Assembly (NCBI GenBank): GCA_016868305.1
Contig: VGHK01000007.1
Location: 1-64,000, forward strand
Origin: Betaproteobacteria bacterium
GTDB lineage: Bacteria; Pseudomonadota; Gammaproteobacteria; Burkholderiales; Burkholderiaceae_A
DNA: 64,000 nucleotides
Reading direction: 5' to 3'
Made by a program: the position numbers and the translations under genes
Shown: positions 17,844 to 26,697 of the stretch, piece after piece
Position numbering within the stretch: position 1 is the first letter of the stretch
How the letters are laid out: the number at the start of each line of letters is the position of its first letter
Notes under the pieces: generated by a model
What the model was told of the DNA's origin: nothing
The model's input: the letters and a program-made list of their open reading frames with translations, nothing else
The model's database searches: none

Positions 17844-20800
17844 CTAACGAATACCAATAATCGCGTCAAACAAAGTGCTGGCCGTCTGCATCACCTTGGC
17901 ACTGGCCTGGTAGGCCTGCTGAAACCGAATCAGGTCGGCAGCCTCTTCGTCTAGGCTTACCCCCGAGACCTTGTCGCGGGCCTGCACGGCCTGGTCTTTT
18001 ACGACCTCAAGTGCTTTTTGGGCGATGCTGGATTGGAAGGCCAGGTTTCCAATATTGGTAACCGTCTGGCCATAGGCATCGGACAGCGTGCGGCTCTCGG
18101 CACCGCCGACAATCCGCGCGTTCTGTAGCTCGGCGATACGAATCATGTTGGCGTTATTGCCAATGCCATCCACGTTGCCGTCTACTGCAAAACGATCACC
18201 AGCCAATGGTGGCCTGTTTAGAAATAGCGTGGTACCCCGGTAGCCAATGCCAAGTTGGGGGTCGTACTGACGGTCTGCCACAACACTGCCGGTATTGCGA
18301 TCAACAATCTGGTATCGGCTATTGCTGGTAAAGACCACCTCAAAAGGTTCGGCACGCAGAGCCGCCACTGCATCCAGGCTGCCGGGCCGATAGGTGGCAC
18401 CAAGCCTAAAGCTAGCCCCAAGGTCTGGGCGCTGGGTAAGGTCGTCTGGGTTGGGCACATGGGTAAGCGAAGAAAAAACCAACAGGTCTTCCTTTACCGT
18501 GCCGCTGACATACACCCCGGTGCGAAAGCCTAAGCTTGCCAGGTTGGTGGTAAAGCCAGCACTGCCCAGACCTATCCGCACCTGCGAATCGGCCCGCTCG
18601 CCATCAGGCACAAACTCACGGGTAACCGAAGTCATGGTAACCCCTGCTGTACCCAGGTTTGAAAGGGTAAGGTCGCGTACGTTGCCCGCCCCTGGAGAAG
18701 ACCGCACGGTAAGCGTGCCATCAAGGTTCAAAATGAATTCGCGCTGCGACCCGGTAAGAGACGAACTGCCGTACTCGCGCTCAAGGGCTCTTTTTACGGC
18801 CTGGGCGATATCTTTGGCGGGAGTTTCGGCAAGCACCGCGACCCGCACCCCGCCAATCTCAATCTCACCATTGCCAATTGCATTTGAGAAGCTTAGGGTC
18901 TGCTCCTCACCCTGGCCCAAGAGGGTTTGGCGAAACCGTAGGCTCTGAAAAGGCTGTTCGTCTGAGTCTGTGAAAACACTCACCGACCCGTTGGGGTTCA
19001 CGACGCGATCCACATCGAGCTGCAAAGCGATTTCCAGCCCACGAAAATCGCGGGTGGTGAGGTTCATAAAAACCCCAGTGTCCGTACCTGGTGTTCCGAC
19101 AGCAGACGAGAAACCAAGATTGGTCACATTACCAAGGGCTGTCGCAAACCTTACGGTAAGGCTTCCATCCGCGCCCACATCCAGCCCAATGCCCTGGGCG
19201 TCATAGCCCAAGCGTTCAAGCCCCGCGTAATTTTCGGTGCGCGTGCGGAGCGCCTGGGCTACCTTGTTTGCTACCTGTAAAGAGGAATCCCCTTGGGCAA
19301 CCGCTACATCCACGTCGCCAACCCGAATACTGCCCGCAGCCGTAGCAGGCCCAAACCGCAGAACCTGCTGCTCACCCACGCCGAGACTGCCCTGGCTCGC
19401 GGGGTCTCTTGTCAGACGACTGGAAATACCGGAGTCGGCCGAGCTCACCTGAATGGGACCTCGGGCAGTTTCGGTGAGGGCAAACTCAATCAGCACCTGT
19501 CCATCATCAAAGGCCTGCACATGCCGGCCCTTAAACGATGCAAAGTCAGCATCGTTACCAATCGCATTGGCAACCTGCTGGGCAACCTCAGACGGGGTGG
19601 CGCCAGCGGCAATCGTAAGGTTTAAGGTCTTGTCTGCCCCCCCGGCCGTAATGCCAGGCAAAACCAGACTAAGCGTGCCATCGCTACCAATCCCAGAAAA
19701 ACTGAGGGTCTGCTGCTCGCCTCGGCCCCAGGCGGGCTGCGCATGTATCCAGGCCTGAAGGTGCTCGGCCTTAATACGAAACGCTCCTGGATTACCAGGG
19801 TCTGGCGCCGGAAGGTTTTCCACCGAAACCTGCCTACGAATCAGCCGCCCCTCACGGTCGGTGAACTCGGTAAACAGGGTTGGAACGGAGTTCACCTGCT
19901 CGAGCCTTAATGCGCCCAGGGGCTGGCCGTTTAAGGTTAGGGCGCCTTCCTGGTAGATTGCTTCCCCAGGTACTGCGGTCTGAATGCCGATGCGGCCAGA
20001 AAGAATCTCTGCTGGAATGCGCTCGATACTGCCAAAGACATGGTCTTCATTGAGCCGGGGCACCTCTTGCACCGAGGCCTTCACACCATAAAAGAGCTCC
20101 ATGCCCTGGTACGACAGTTCGTCTGCAGCATTAAGGTACTGCGTGGAGTAACTGGCCCCGGGCTCAAACGACACACCTGCTAGGCGCGCCTGGGTCATAA
20201 ACTCCTCGCCTGCCTGGTCTATGAGGGACTGACGCTCCTCACGGGTAAGCGCACGACCAAGGCTCTGTTCGGCCTGGGCAATGCGCAGATCCGCCAGCTG
20301 CCGGCCCAAAAGATGTCGGCCATCGCGTGTGAATACCTGTAGGTCAATAGGCTCACCATTAAGGTCGCCGAGATAAAGGCTGGTATCTGCATAGCCTGCG
20401 GGAATTATCGATATCGGGGTGGGACGAATGCGGTCAAACCGAATCGCCTGATCTACCAGGCTATTGTTGTCTAGTACCGTGCGGCCATCGTCTGACACCA
20501 CCCGGTCGAGCCAGAGGCTGCGGTCTTGGGCATAGTCTTGGGGGGTCTCAAACAGCCGGGCCCCGGCCCCGCTGGGATTAAACTGGTTTTCAATCACCCG
20601 AAACCGGGCGGCAGCGGCAATACGATTAGGGTCTTCAATGGCCAGTCGAATTCCCGCAGCGGCGTTATTGCCAATATTCAAAAATAAAATCTCACCATCC
20701 CGCGGGCTTCCGGAGAAATTAATCTTGATACCGTTAATCTCTGCAGAGCCCACACCCGTGGCCGAACGCCCCGTAACCGTGTCAGTAACGGTCCATTGCC

Positions 20801-22301
20801 CTCGGGTTTCCAGGTTGTCAACACGGGCTGTCGAGACACCATTAACCAGACGAAATGACAAGTTGTAGGCACCCAGTACGGGGCTGGTAACGATCAGCCC
20901 AGCGTCTACCCCGGGCTCCACCGCAAGCTGCCGACCAAAGGCGCCTTCAAGCGAGGCCTGTCCGGTGCGGTAATAGTCGGCAAGCTCCTCGGGGCTAAGC
21001 CGCTGTCCACCTTCCAAAAAATTGCGCAGCTGCTGCTGTACCTGTGGCAGTTCAAGCACGGTGCCTGCACTAAGGGTCTCGGTAACGGACACGGCGCCCG
21101 ACAAGACCAATGCCTTACTGAGCCCATTAAGGGTAACGACAATCTGGTCACCGACCCGAAACTCTCCAGATAGGCTAAGGTTATTTACCTGGCCTGAATT
21201 GGCCTGGTAAGAAAGCTGCAGGCTATTGGCAGAAAAGTCATCAACGGTCTTAAGGCTTGCCGCCACTACCGCCTGGGTCTCACCGACTGCGGGAGTTACC
21301 GTAAACTGCGGATCCACCGAAAAAACATCCTGGCCATTGCGGCCCTGAAGGTCTATGCCCTCACGGTGTATCGCATTTACCTCACGAATCACCACCTTGG
21401 CAAGGTCGTTAAGCTCATTGACAACCGGCTCTAGTAGCTGGCTGCGAAAGCCCATCAGGCCTGCGATGGCACCCCCGGTAAAACCGGAGACAATCTCGGC
21501 ATTAGAGACGCCCCGATTGATCACCAGATCAATCTTTCCTGCCTGGGCATTGCTAAAAACCGTAGATACTGGTCGGCTTACCTCGTTCTCCACCAAAACC
21601 CCAGCGGTATTCGACGACCCAATGCGAACTGTAACGACCCCACTACTAGACTCAGACACGCGAATCTTGGCAAGCTCAGCCATCTCACGTAGCACCTGGT
21701 CACGCTGGTCTAAAAGGGCTGGGGGCTGACGCTCCAGATACTTGGTCTTCAAAAGCTGGGTATTTATCTGCGCCAACTGAGAAGACAGGTTGTTAAGCTT
21801 ATTAACGTTTGTTGCAATCGCCTCACGGCTTTCTTGTTCCACCAGCTGAAGCTGACCCTCAAGTGTCTGAAAACGGCTGGCAAGCCCCTCGGCCTTACTC
21901 ACAAACTGGCTGCGCAGTATTAATGAAGAGGGGTCGGAAGACAGCTGGCGGGCCGCATCGAAGAACTGGTCAAAGGCGGAAAGCAGGCCCACGTCTTCGC
22001 TGCCCATAATGTTGACCACCCGATTGGCATAGTTCAGCAAAGGCGTCTGAGTGCCAAGCTCGGTTGTCGCATCGCGCAGGCTGTTCTCAATGAACTCATC
22101 ATAGAGTCGGCGAACCCCGGTCATTACCACCCCTGTACCCAGATAGGTCGTGGCCTGCTGGCGTGGAGCCCCCTCTATAAGATTGGCCTCCTGGCGGCTA
22201 TAGCCAACACTGCCCACGTTGGCTATATTGTTTGATACCACCCCCAGGGCACGCTGATAAACCGAAACAGCGCCACTGGCAATCGATACCAAGTCGCTCA
22301 T
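17844..22301 (-). CDS. flgK: Giant hook-filament junction protein FlgK (HAP1)
   Basis: 1485 aa, more than twice the usual 450-650. The N-terminal D0/D1 (SIASGAVSVYQRALGVVSNN, then SVGYSRQEA) and the C-terminal D0 (VSGVSLDEEAADLIRFQQ, then KVMQTASTLFDAIIGIR) are canonical, so the gene is intact. The extra mass is a central insert from about residue 330 to 1380, expected to project outward. Three tandem modules beginning GEQQTLSF, GEQQVLRF and GEEQTLSF are visible at about 860-1233. It begins at the base after the flgJ stop. Confidence 0.95.
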   Translation of the reverse strand: MSDLVSIASGAVSVYQRALGVVSNNIANVGSVGYSRQEANLIEGAPRQQATTYLGTGVVMTGVRRLYDEFIENSLRDATTELGTQTPLLNYANRVVNIMGSEDVGLLSAFDQFFDAARQLSSDPSSLILRSQFVSKAEGLASRFQTLEGQLQLVEQESREAIATNVNKLNNLSSQLAQINTQLLKTKYLERQPPALLDQRDQVLREMAELAKIRVSESSSGVVTVRIGSSNTAGVLVENEVSRPVSTVFSNAQAGKIDLVINRGVSNAEIVSGFTGGAIAGLMGFRSQLLEPVVNELNDLAKVVIREVNAIHREGIDLQGRNGQDVFSVDPQFTVTPAVGETQAVVAASLKTVDDFSANSLQLSYQANSGQVNNLSLSGEFRVGDQIVVTLNGLSKALVLSGAVSVTETLSAGTVLELPQVQQQLRNFLEGGQRLSPEELADYYRTGQASLEGAFGRQLAVEPGVDAGLIVTSPVLGAYNLSFRLVNGVSTARVDNLETRGQWTVTDTVTGRSATGVGSAEINGIKINFSGSPRDGEILFLNIGNNAAAGIRLAIEDPNRIAAAARFRVIENQFNPSGAGARLFETPQDYAQDRSLWLDRVVSDDGRTVLDNNSLVDQAIRFDRIRPTPISIIPAGYADTSLYLGDLNGEPIDLQVFTRDGRHLLGRQLADLRIAQAEQSLGRALTREERQSLIDQAGEEFMTQARLAGVSFEPGASYSTQYLNAADELSYQGMELFYGVKASVQEVPRLNEDHVFGSIERIPAEILSGRIGIQTAVPGEAIYQEGALTLNGQPLGALRLEQVNSVPTLFTEFTDREGRLIRRQVSVENLPAPDPGNPGAFRIKAEHLQAWIHAQPAWGRGEQQTLSFSGIGSDGTLSLVLPGITAGGADKTLNLTIAAGATPSEVAQQVANAIGNDADFASFKGRHVQAFDDGQVLIEFALTETARGPIQVSSADSGISSRLTRDPASQGSLGVGEQQVLRFGPATAAGSIRVGDVDVAVAQGDSSLQVANKVAQALRTRTENYAGLERLGYDAQGIGLDVGADGSLTVRFATALGNVTNLGFSSAVGTPGTDTGVFMNLTTRDFRGLEIALQLDVDRVVNPNGSVSVFTDSDEQPFQSLRFRQTLLGQGEEQTLSFSNAIGNGEIEIGGVRVAVLAETPAKDIAQAVKRALEREYGSSSLTGSQREFILNLDGTLTVRSSPGAGNVRDLTLSNLGTAGVTMTSVTREFVPDGERADSQVRIGLGSAGFTTNLASLGFRTGVYVSGTVKEDLLVFSSLTHVPNPDDLTQRPDLGASFRLGATYRPGSLDAVAALRAEPFEVVFTSNSRYQIVDRNTGSVVADRQYDPQLGIGYRGTTLFLNRPPLAGDRFAVDGNVDGIGNNANMIRIAELQNARIVGGAESRTLSDAYGQTVTNIGNLAFQSSIAQKALEVVKDQAVQARDKVSGVSLDEEAADLIRFQQAYQASAKVMQTASTLFDAIIGIR
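18600..19725 (-). repeat. Three tandem modules in the FlgK insert
   Basis: Modules starting at about residues 860, 974 and 1129 share the pattern G(E/V)xQxLxF, a short glycine turn, an I-x-(V/I)-G-G/D strand, an Ala/Val helix (VAQQVANAI, VANKVAQAL, IAQAVKRAL) and a DGxLTVRF/S strand. They look like repeated beta-rich outer domains. Boundaries are approximate. Confidence 0.65.
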
Positions 22302-22853
22302 TTATTTGAGCGCCTTAAAAGGGTTGGGGTCAATCGGCAGGCTTGCAGGCCGCACTGGCAGGGCAATACCGGCTGCTGGGCTCGGGGCTGCGCCCAGAGG
22401 CAGGCCTTGGTTATCGGTTACCCCAAGTCCATAGGTCTTTCTCTCAAGCCGCATAGGCTTGGTTGCGCCAGGTGCCTCTAGCCGCCTTTGGTTCAATACC
22501 TCTGCGGCAGACTGTTGCCGCTCCAGATTACTAACCAGCATGTCGGCAATACCGACTGCGCCACGCTTGGCCATCTGTAGCGATATCTCGCGGTCGAACA
22601 GAGCCTCATAGGTTTCTGTAGTGGAGTCATTGGTGAGTTCATCTTTTTCAATCGAGGCCCGCATCGACTTCAGCATCTCTTGGATGAACAGGGCCTCAAA
22701 CTGCTCGGCTGCCTTGCGCAGCGCTGCCTTCTGACCCGCCTGCGCTGCCGGGGCATCGCCTACCGTGCCACCAGGCACCGCCGAAGCCTCCCTACGCGCC
22801 TGGGCCTTGAGGCTCTGCAGGCTATCGAAGTCGAAGGCGGATTTTACGTCCAT
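22302..22853 (-). CDS. flgJ: Rod-cap protein FlgJ, rod-binding domain only
   Basis: 183 aa. The N-terminal FlgJ rod-scaffold domain is clear: AEQFEALFIQEMLKSMRASI, YEALFDREISLQMAKRG and GIADMLVSNL. The C-terminal muramidase domain of enteric FlgJ is absent; the tail is Pro/Ala-rich. The wall-degrading activity is probably supplied by the LysM-transglycosylase gene at 31609-32709. It lies between flgI and flgK. Confidence 0.92.
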   Translation of the reverse strand: MDVKSAFDFDSLQSLKAQARREASAVPGGTVGDAPAAQAGQKAALRKAAEQFEALFIQEMLKSMRASIEKDELTNDSTTETYEALFDREISLQMAKRGAVGIADMLVSNLERQQSAAEVLNQRRLEAPGATKPMRLERKTYGLGVTDNQGLPLGAAPSPAAGIALPVRPASLPIDPNPFKALK

Positions 22854-22896
22854 TGATACGTTCCTTATTTCGTTTGCGGTGCGGTAGTAAAAGGGC

Positions 22897-24081
22897 TTAG
22901 ATCACCACGAGCTCGGCCCTAAGACTGCCTGAGCTTTTCAAGGCCTCCAGAATCGCGATTAGCGCTGACGGGGTAGCCCCCACCTGATTCACAGCGTCTA
23001 CGATCTGCCGCAGGTCCACCCCAGGCTGAAAGAGAAACATAGGCTTTCGCGGTTCTTCCACCGTCACCTCTGCATTCTCAACAGGTGCGGTCTGTCCTGC
23101 CGAAAGGGGTGCTGGCTGACTAATCTCATTGGTGGCGGCCACCATGACGGAAATCGTGCCGTGGGATACGGCTGCGGCAGTCACTTTCACATTGCGACTG
23201 ATCACCACCGTACCGGTTCGAGAGTTGACCACCACACGGGCGGGCGGCTCTCCGGGCGTTACCCGGAGGTTCTCGACCATACTCATAAAAGACACCCGCT
23301 GCCCGGGGTTAGCAGGGGCCCGTATGGCAATAGACACCGGATCAATCGCTGTAGCCACACCCTGGCCAAAGTTGCTATTGATCGCATTAACAATGCCGTT
23401 AGTGGTGGTGAAGTCTGAGGCGTGTACATTCAACACCATGTACTCAGAGGTCTCAAAAGGCGTAGGAACAGACCGCTCTACAATGGCCCCATTCGGAACG
23501 CGGGCCGCGGTTGCCACACCGATTGTCACTCGCGAACCGGCAGCCTCTTCGCGTACGCCAGTAGCAGTGAGCGCCCCTTGGGCGAGGGCGTATACCTGAC
23601 CATCCACGCCACGCAGGCTGGTAAGAATCAGGTTGCCGCCGCGCAGGCTCTTGGCCTTGCCAATTGCAGAGACATTAATATCGATACGCTGACCGGGTTT
23701 GGCAAATCCTGGGAGCTCGGCCGTTACCATCACGGCCGCGACGTTTTTCACATCCATCTTTCCGCCCGCAGCGGTGTCGAAGTCGCCGAGAGATCCTCCG
23801 ACATTCACGCCAAGCCGGGTGAGCATGGCCTTAATGCTTGAGGCAGTCACGCTAAGATCGGCGCCGTCACCTGTGCCCTCAAGGCCCACCACCAGGCCGT
23901 AGCCAAGCAACTGGTTTGACCGCATGCTAGCCAAAGAGGCAAGGTCTTTTACCCTATCTGCCTTAGCAACCGGCGTAAGGATAATGCCAAGCAAAATTGC
24001 TACAAGCATCATAGAAACCATACGCAGGGACCGCTGCAGCCTGGTCTCGTATGCCGTCGGATCGTTTAAAAAGTAGATCAT
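22897..24081 (-). CDS. flgI: P-ring protein FlgI
   Basis: About 394 aa. Hydrophobic N-terminal export signal (MVSMMLVAILLGIILTPVAKA) then the mature start DRVKDLASLASMRSNQLLGYG, typical of FlgI. Other family blocks: LVVGLEGTGDGAD, NVAAVMVTAELPGFA and the C-terminal DLRQIVDAVNQVGATP. It forms the periplasmic bushing around the rod in peptidoglycan. ATG 24081 is chosen because AAGGAA is 6 nt upstream; a GTG two codons earlier is also possible. Confidence 0.96.
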   Translation of the reverse strand: MIYFLNDPTAYETRLQRSLRMVSMMLVAILLGIILTPVAKADRVKDLASLASMRSNQLLGYGLVVGLEGTGDGADLSVTASSIKAMLTRLGVNVGGSLGDFDTAAGGKMDVKNVAAVMVTAELPGFAKPGQRIDINVSAIGKAKSLRGGNLILTSLRGVDGQVYALAQGALTATGVREEAAGSRVTIGVATAARVPNGAIVERSVPTPFETSEYMVLNVHASDFTTTNGIVNAINSNFGQGVATAIDPVSIAIRAPANPGQRVSFMSMVENLRVTPGEPPARVVVNSRTGTVVISRNVKVTAAAVSHGTISVMVAATNEISQPAPLSAGQTAPVENAEVTVEEPRKPMFLFQPGVDLRQIVDAVNQVGATPSALIAILEALKSSGSLRAELVVI

Positions 24082-24125
24082 GGCCACTTCCTTGGGTTGT
24101 TTTTGTTATGGGTCAGGGCCAATGA

Positions 24126-24809
24126 TTAGAACGGCCAGAGCTTCATCAGAAACCCGGTACCCCAGGGCACCTTGGCAGCACTGGCAAGGTCTCCGGTACC
24201 GGTGTAAGAAATCTGGGCATTGGCAAGTCGGCGGGAGAACACTGTGCCATCGGGGCCCACGTCATCGGTACGCACAATGCCGGCCACACGAATCACCTCA
24301 CTACCCTCAGAAAGATCAAGCTGCTTTTCGCCGCGTACCACCAGGTTTCCATTCGGGAGCACCTGGGTTACCGTAGCGGCAATTGACCCGCGCAGGGTGG
24401 CACGTTGGGCCGCAGTGCCCGAACCGTTACTCTCAATTGTGCTACCCGATAAGGGCAGGCCAGCCAATGCCTTCGGAAATGGCAGCTTCGGGGTTAGGCT
24501 CTCCATAATGTCGTTACTACTCTCACGGGTTGCGGTGGTACTGTTACGGCGGTCGGCCTGTGTCTCTTCATTAAGAATCACGGTAACAATGTCACCCACC
24601 TTGTAGTCACGCTTGCGACCAAACCAGTTGTCGTTACGACCCCCGTTATAGATAGACCCTGTGGCCGCTGAGGGCGGCTCCACCGGAATCTGCACCATGG
24701 GTGCAAACTCGGCATCGGCCATTTTGGGTTTGCTGGCACAGCCAGCTACAGTTAAAGCTAGGCAGGCCGATACCAGAACATGGGTAGATGTCACTTCAAA
24801 GCGTCTCAT
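24126..24809 (-). CDS. flgH: L-ring lipoprotein FlgH
   Basis: 227 aa. The signal peptide ends in the lipobox LTVAGC (Cys24), so the protein is lipidated and reaches the outer membrane. Family motifs GSIYNGGRNDNWFGRKRDYKVGD (split here across residues 52-74) and LPNGNLVVRGEKQL are present. It forms the L-ring, on which FlgT and FlgP are expected to build in polar motors. Normal length and context between flgG and flgI. Confidence 0.96.
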   Translation of the reverse strand: MRRFEVTSTHVLVSACLALTVAGCASKPKMADAEFAPMVQIPVEPPSAATGSIYNGGRNDNWFGRKRDYKVGDIVTVILNEETQADRRNSTTATRESSNDIMESLTPKLPFPKALAGLPLSGSTIESNGSGTAAQRATLRGSIAATVTQVLPNGNLVVRGEKQLDLSEGSEVIRVAGIVRTDDVGPDGTVFSRRLANAQISYTGTGDLASAAKVPWGTGFLMKLWPF

Positions 24810-24881
24810 GGTGCGGTTTCCTATTTGTCTTGTGGCAGTTAAATTAATGGATGGTTAATGGGCTAGAAGGCTAAGTGCTGC

Positions 24882-25667
24882 TTAGAGGTTCTGGTTCAGG
24901 AACCGCAGCATGCCGTCGGTCGCCGAGATGCTCTTAGAGTTCACCTCGTAGGCGCGTTGGGTCTCAATCATGTTGACCATCTCTTCAACCACATTCACGT
25001 TTGAAGCCTCCAACATGCCCTGGCGAAGAAAGCCAATGCCCTCGGTACCCGGAACCAGCACAATCGGGGCACCGCTGGCGGCAGTTTCTTTGTAGAGGTT
25101 CTGGCCCATGGGCTGAAGCCCTGCGGGATTAATAAACCGTGCCAGGTTGATCTGGCCAAGCGCCACCTGGCCACCACCGGCAACCAGTTCCGCGGTAACA
25201 ATGCCGTCGCGGCCAATAGAAATAGAAGAGGCATTCGGCGGTATCACGATGGCTGGATCGAGAAAGTCGCCATGGCCAGTAACCACCTGCCCTCCGGCGT
25301 TGATCTTAAAGGCGCCATCGCGGGTGTAGGCGATCGTGCCGTCTGCCTGGGTGATCTGCATAAAGCCTGGGCCGTCAATGGCAATGTCCAGGGCATTATC
25401 AGAATTAATCATGTTGCCCTGGGAATGAATCTTTTCCGTGGCAAGAACTCGTGTTCCCGTTCCGACCATTAGCCCCGTGGGTGTCAGAGTATCGGCACCT
25501 GTCTGGCCGCCCGGCTGGCGAACGTTTTGGTAGAGCAGGTCTTCAAAGTTGGCCCGGTCTCGCTTGAAACCTGTGGTGTTAACGTTTGCCAGGTTGTTCG
25601 AGATCACGCTCATGCGCTTTCGCTGCGCATCGAGTCCGGTTTTGGCAATCCAAAGAGATGCATCCAT
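24882..25667 (-). CDS. flgG: Distal rod protein FlgG
   Basis: 261 aa from ATG 25667, matching the usual FlgG length and its N-terminus MDASLWIAKTGLDAQ; an in-frame upstream start at 25688 is rejected because AAGGAA fits 25667. N-terminal rod motif SNNLANVNTTGFKRDRANFE and C-terminal NVNVVEEMVNMIETQRAYE are intact. It is the first gene of a second transcription unit, since a terminator and a sigma-54 promoter lie between flgF and flgG. Confidence 0.96.
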   Translation of the reverse strand: MDASLWIAKTGLDAQRKRMSVISNNLANVNTTGFKRDRANFEDLLYQNVRQPGGQTGADTLTPTGLMVGTGTRVLATEKIHSQGNMINSDNALDIAIDGPGFMQITQADGTIAYTRDGAFKINAGGQVVTGHGDFLDPAIVIPPNASSISIGRDGIVTAELVAGGGQVALGQINLARFINPAGLQPMGQNLYKETAASGAPIVLVPGTEGIGFLRQGMLEASNVNVVEEMVNMIETQRAYEVNSKSISATDGMLRFLNQNL

Positions 25668-25710
25668 GCTGAGGTTCCTTCCCACCAATCAGTCTTGACA
25701 GGCAGACCTA

Positions 25711-25728
25711 AGCAAGCTTCTTGCCAGA
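25711..25728 (-). promoter_or_regulatory. Sigma-54 promoter of flgG
   Basis: The minus strand reads TCTGGCAAGAAGCTTGCT, GG-N10-GC with TTGC intact and one change in the -24 box. Predicted start is near 25700, leaving a 33-nt leader with a ribosome-binding site. Confidence 0.78.
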
Positions 25729-25737
25729 TTTTGGGAA

Positions 25738-25765
25738 TAAAAAAGCGGCATGTCGTTGCCGCTTT
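25738..25765 (-). terminator. Intrinsic terminator between flgF and flgG
   Basis: 9-bp perfect stem AAAGCGGCA/TGCCGCTTT with loop ACGACA on the minus strand, followed by a T-rich run. It lies 93 bp after flgF and about 10 bp before the flgG sigma-54 -24 box, dividing the flg cluster. Confidence 0.82.
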
Positions 25766-25857
25766 GGGGGGGCTGGCCGTGAACCTTGAGGGCGGGTAGC
25801 CTTGCCGTTTTTACCGCGCCTGTGCCAAGAGCAGGCAGGCGATGAGCGAATGATTAA

Positions 25858-26625
25858 TTAGCCGCGCAGCATGGTGGCGCCCGACTCGTCGATATTCTTA
25901 GCCTCACGAATGAACTTAATGCTCTGCTCAAAAGACCGGCTTTCATCGATAAGCTTCACCAAAGCCAGAATAGGGTTCACGTTACTGCCCTCAAGCGCGC
26001 CCGAGACAACTTCTACAGGCACAGGCCCTGTGGGAAAATCACCAGTCACCCGGGTGTTATTTTGAAACGACTCAAAAAGGCCATCTTCACGCCGCACGAT
26101 TATCGTCTCGCTGGCATCGCGTAATAACAACTGCCCAACCAACACCTCTGCGGCCACCCCGGGCAGATTGGGGTCACGGGCAAAAACCTCGCCGCGCGGG
26201 GTAATGTTCACAGCGAATCCAGGGGGCACGTTTATGGGGCTGCCGCCTTCTGCGATCACCGGATGCCCCTGACCGTTCTCTAGAACCCCGCTGAGATTCA
26301 CCCGCAGATCGCCTCGCCGGGTAAAGGCAAGGTCGCCATTGGGTGCCTGAACCCCTAATAGGGTCTGCCCCTTAAAGGCAATATCCGTAGAGCTGCCGGT
26401 AACCATGAGTGCCCCCGGCGTAAGCAGCACGCGCTCAATCTTCTCCATCTGCGGAGAGATTCTCGTGTCATAGCCCATGCCCTCTGTCTTATTGGCCTGC
26501 ATGGCCGCTTCATAGCTCTTTTTAAAGCCAGGCGTGGATACGTTTGCCAGTTCATTGGTAAAAACATGCCGGGCGAGCCTGCGCTCGTTAATGGCATTTA
26601 AAGAGGTGTAGGCGAAACGGTCCAT
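25858..26625 (-). CDS. flgF: Proximal rod protein FlgF
   Basis: 255 aa. The start MDRFAYTSLNAINERRLARHV followed by ELANVSTPGFKKS is the FlgF version of the rod D0 motif; the C-terminus has SNVNPILALVKLIDESRSFEQS. It forms part of the proximal rod. It is the last gene of the flgB transcript; a terminator follows. A 72-bp gap separates it from flgE. Confidence 0.94.
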   Translation of the reverse strand: MDRFAYTSLNAINERRLARHVFTNELANVSTPGFKKSYEAAMQANKTEGMGYDTRISPQMEKIERVLLTPGALMVTGSSTDIAFKGQTLLGVQAPNGDLAFTRRGDLRVNLSGVLENGQGHPVIAEGGSPINVPPGFAVNITPRGEVFARDPNLPGVAAEVLVGQLLLRDASETIIVRREDGLFESFQNNTRVTGDFPTGPVPVEVVSGALEGSNVNPILALVKLIDESRSFEQSIKFIREAKNIDESGATMLRG

Positions 26626-26697
26626 GGGCGACTCCTTAGGGGGCGGCGGCGCAGCTTAGCAGTCAGACTGGTAAGGCGCGCTGCCTAGCCTCTTTTA

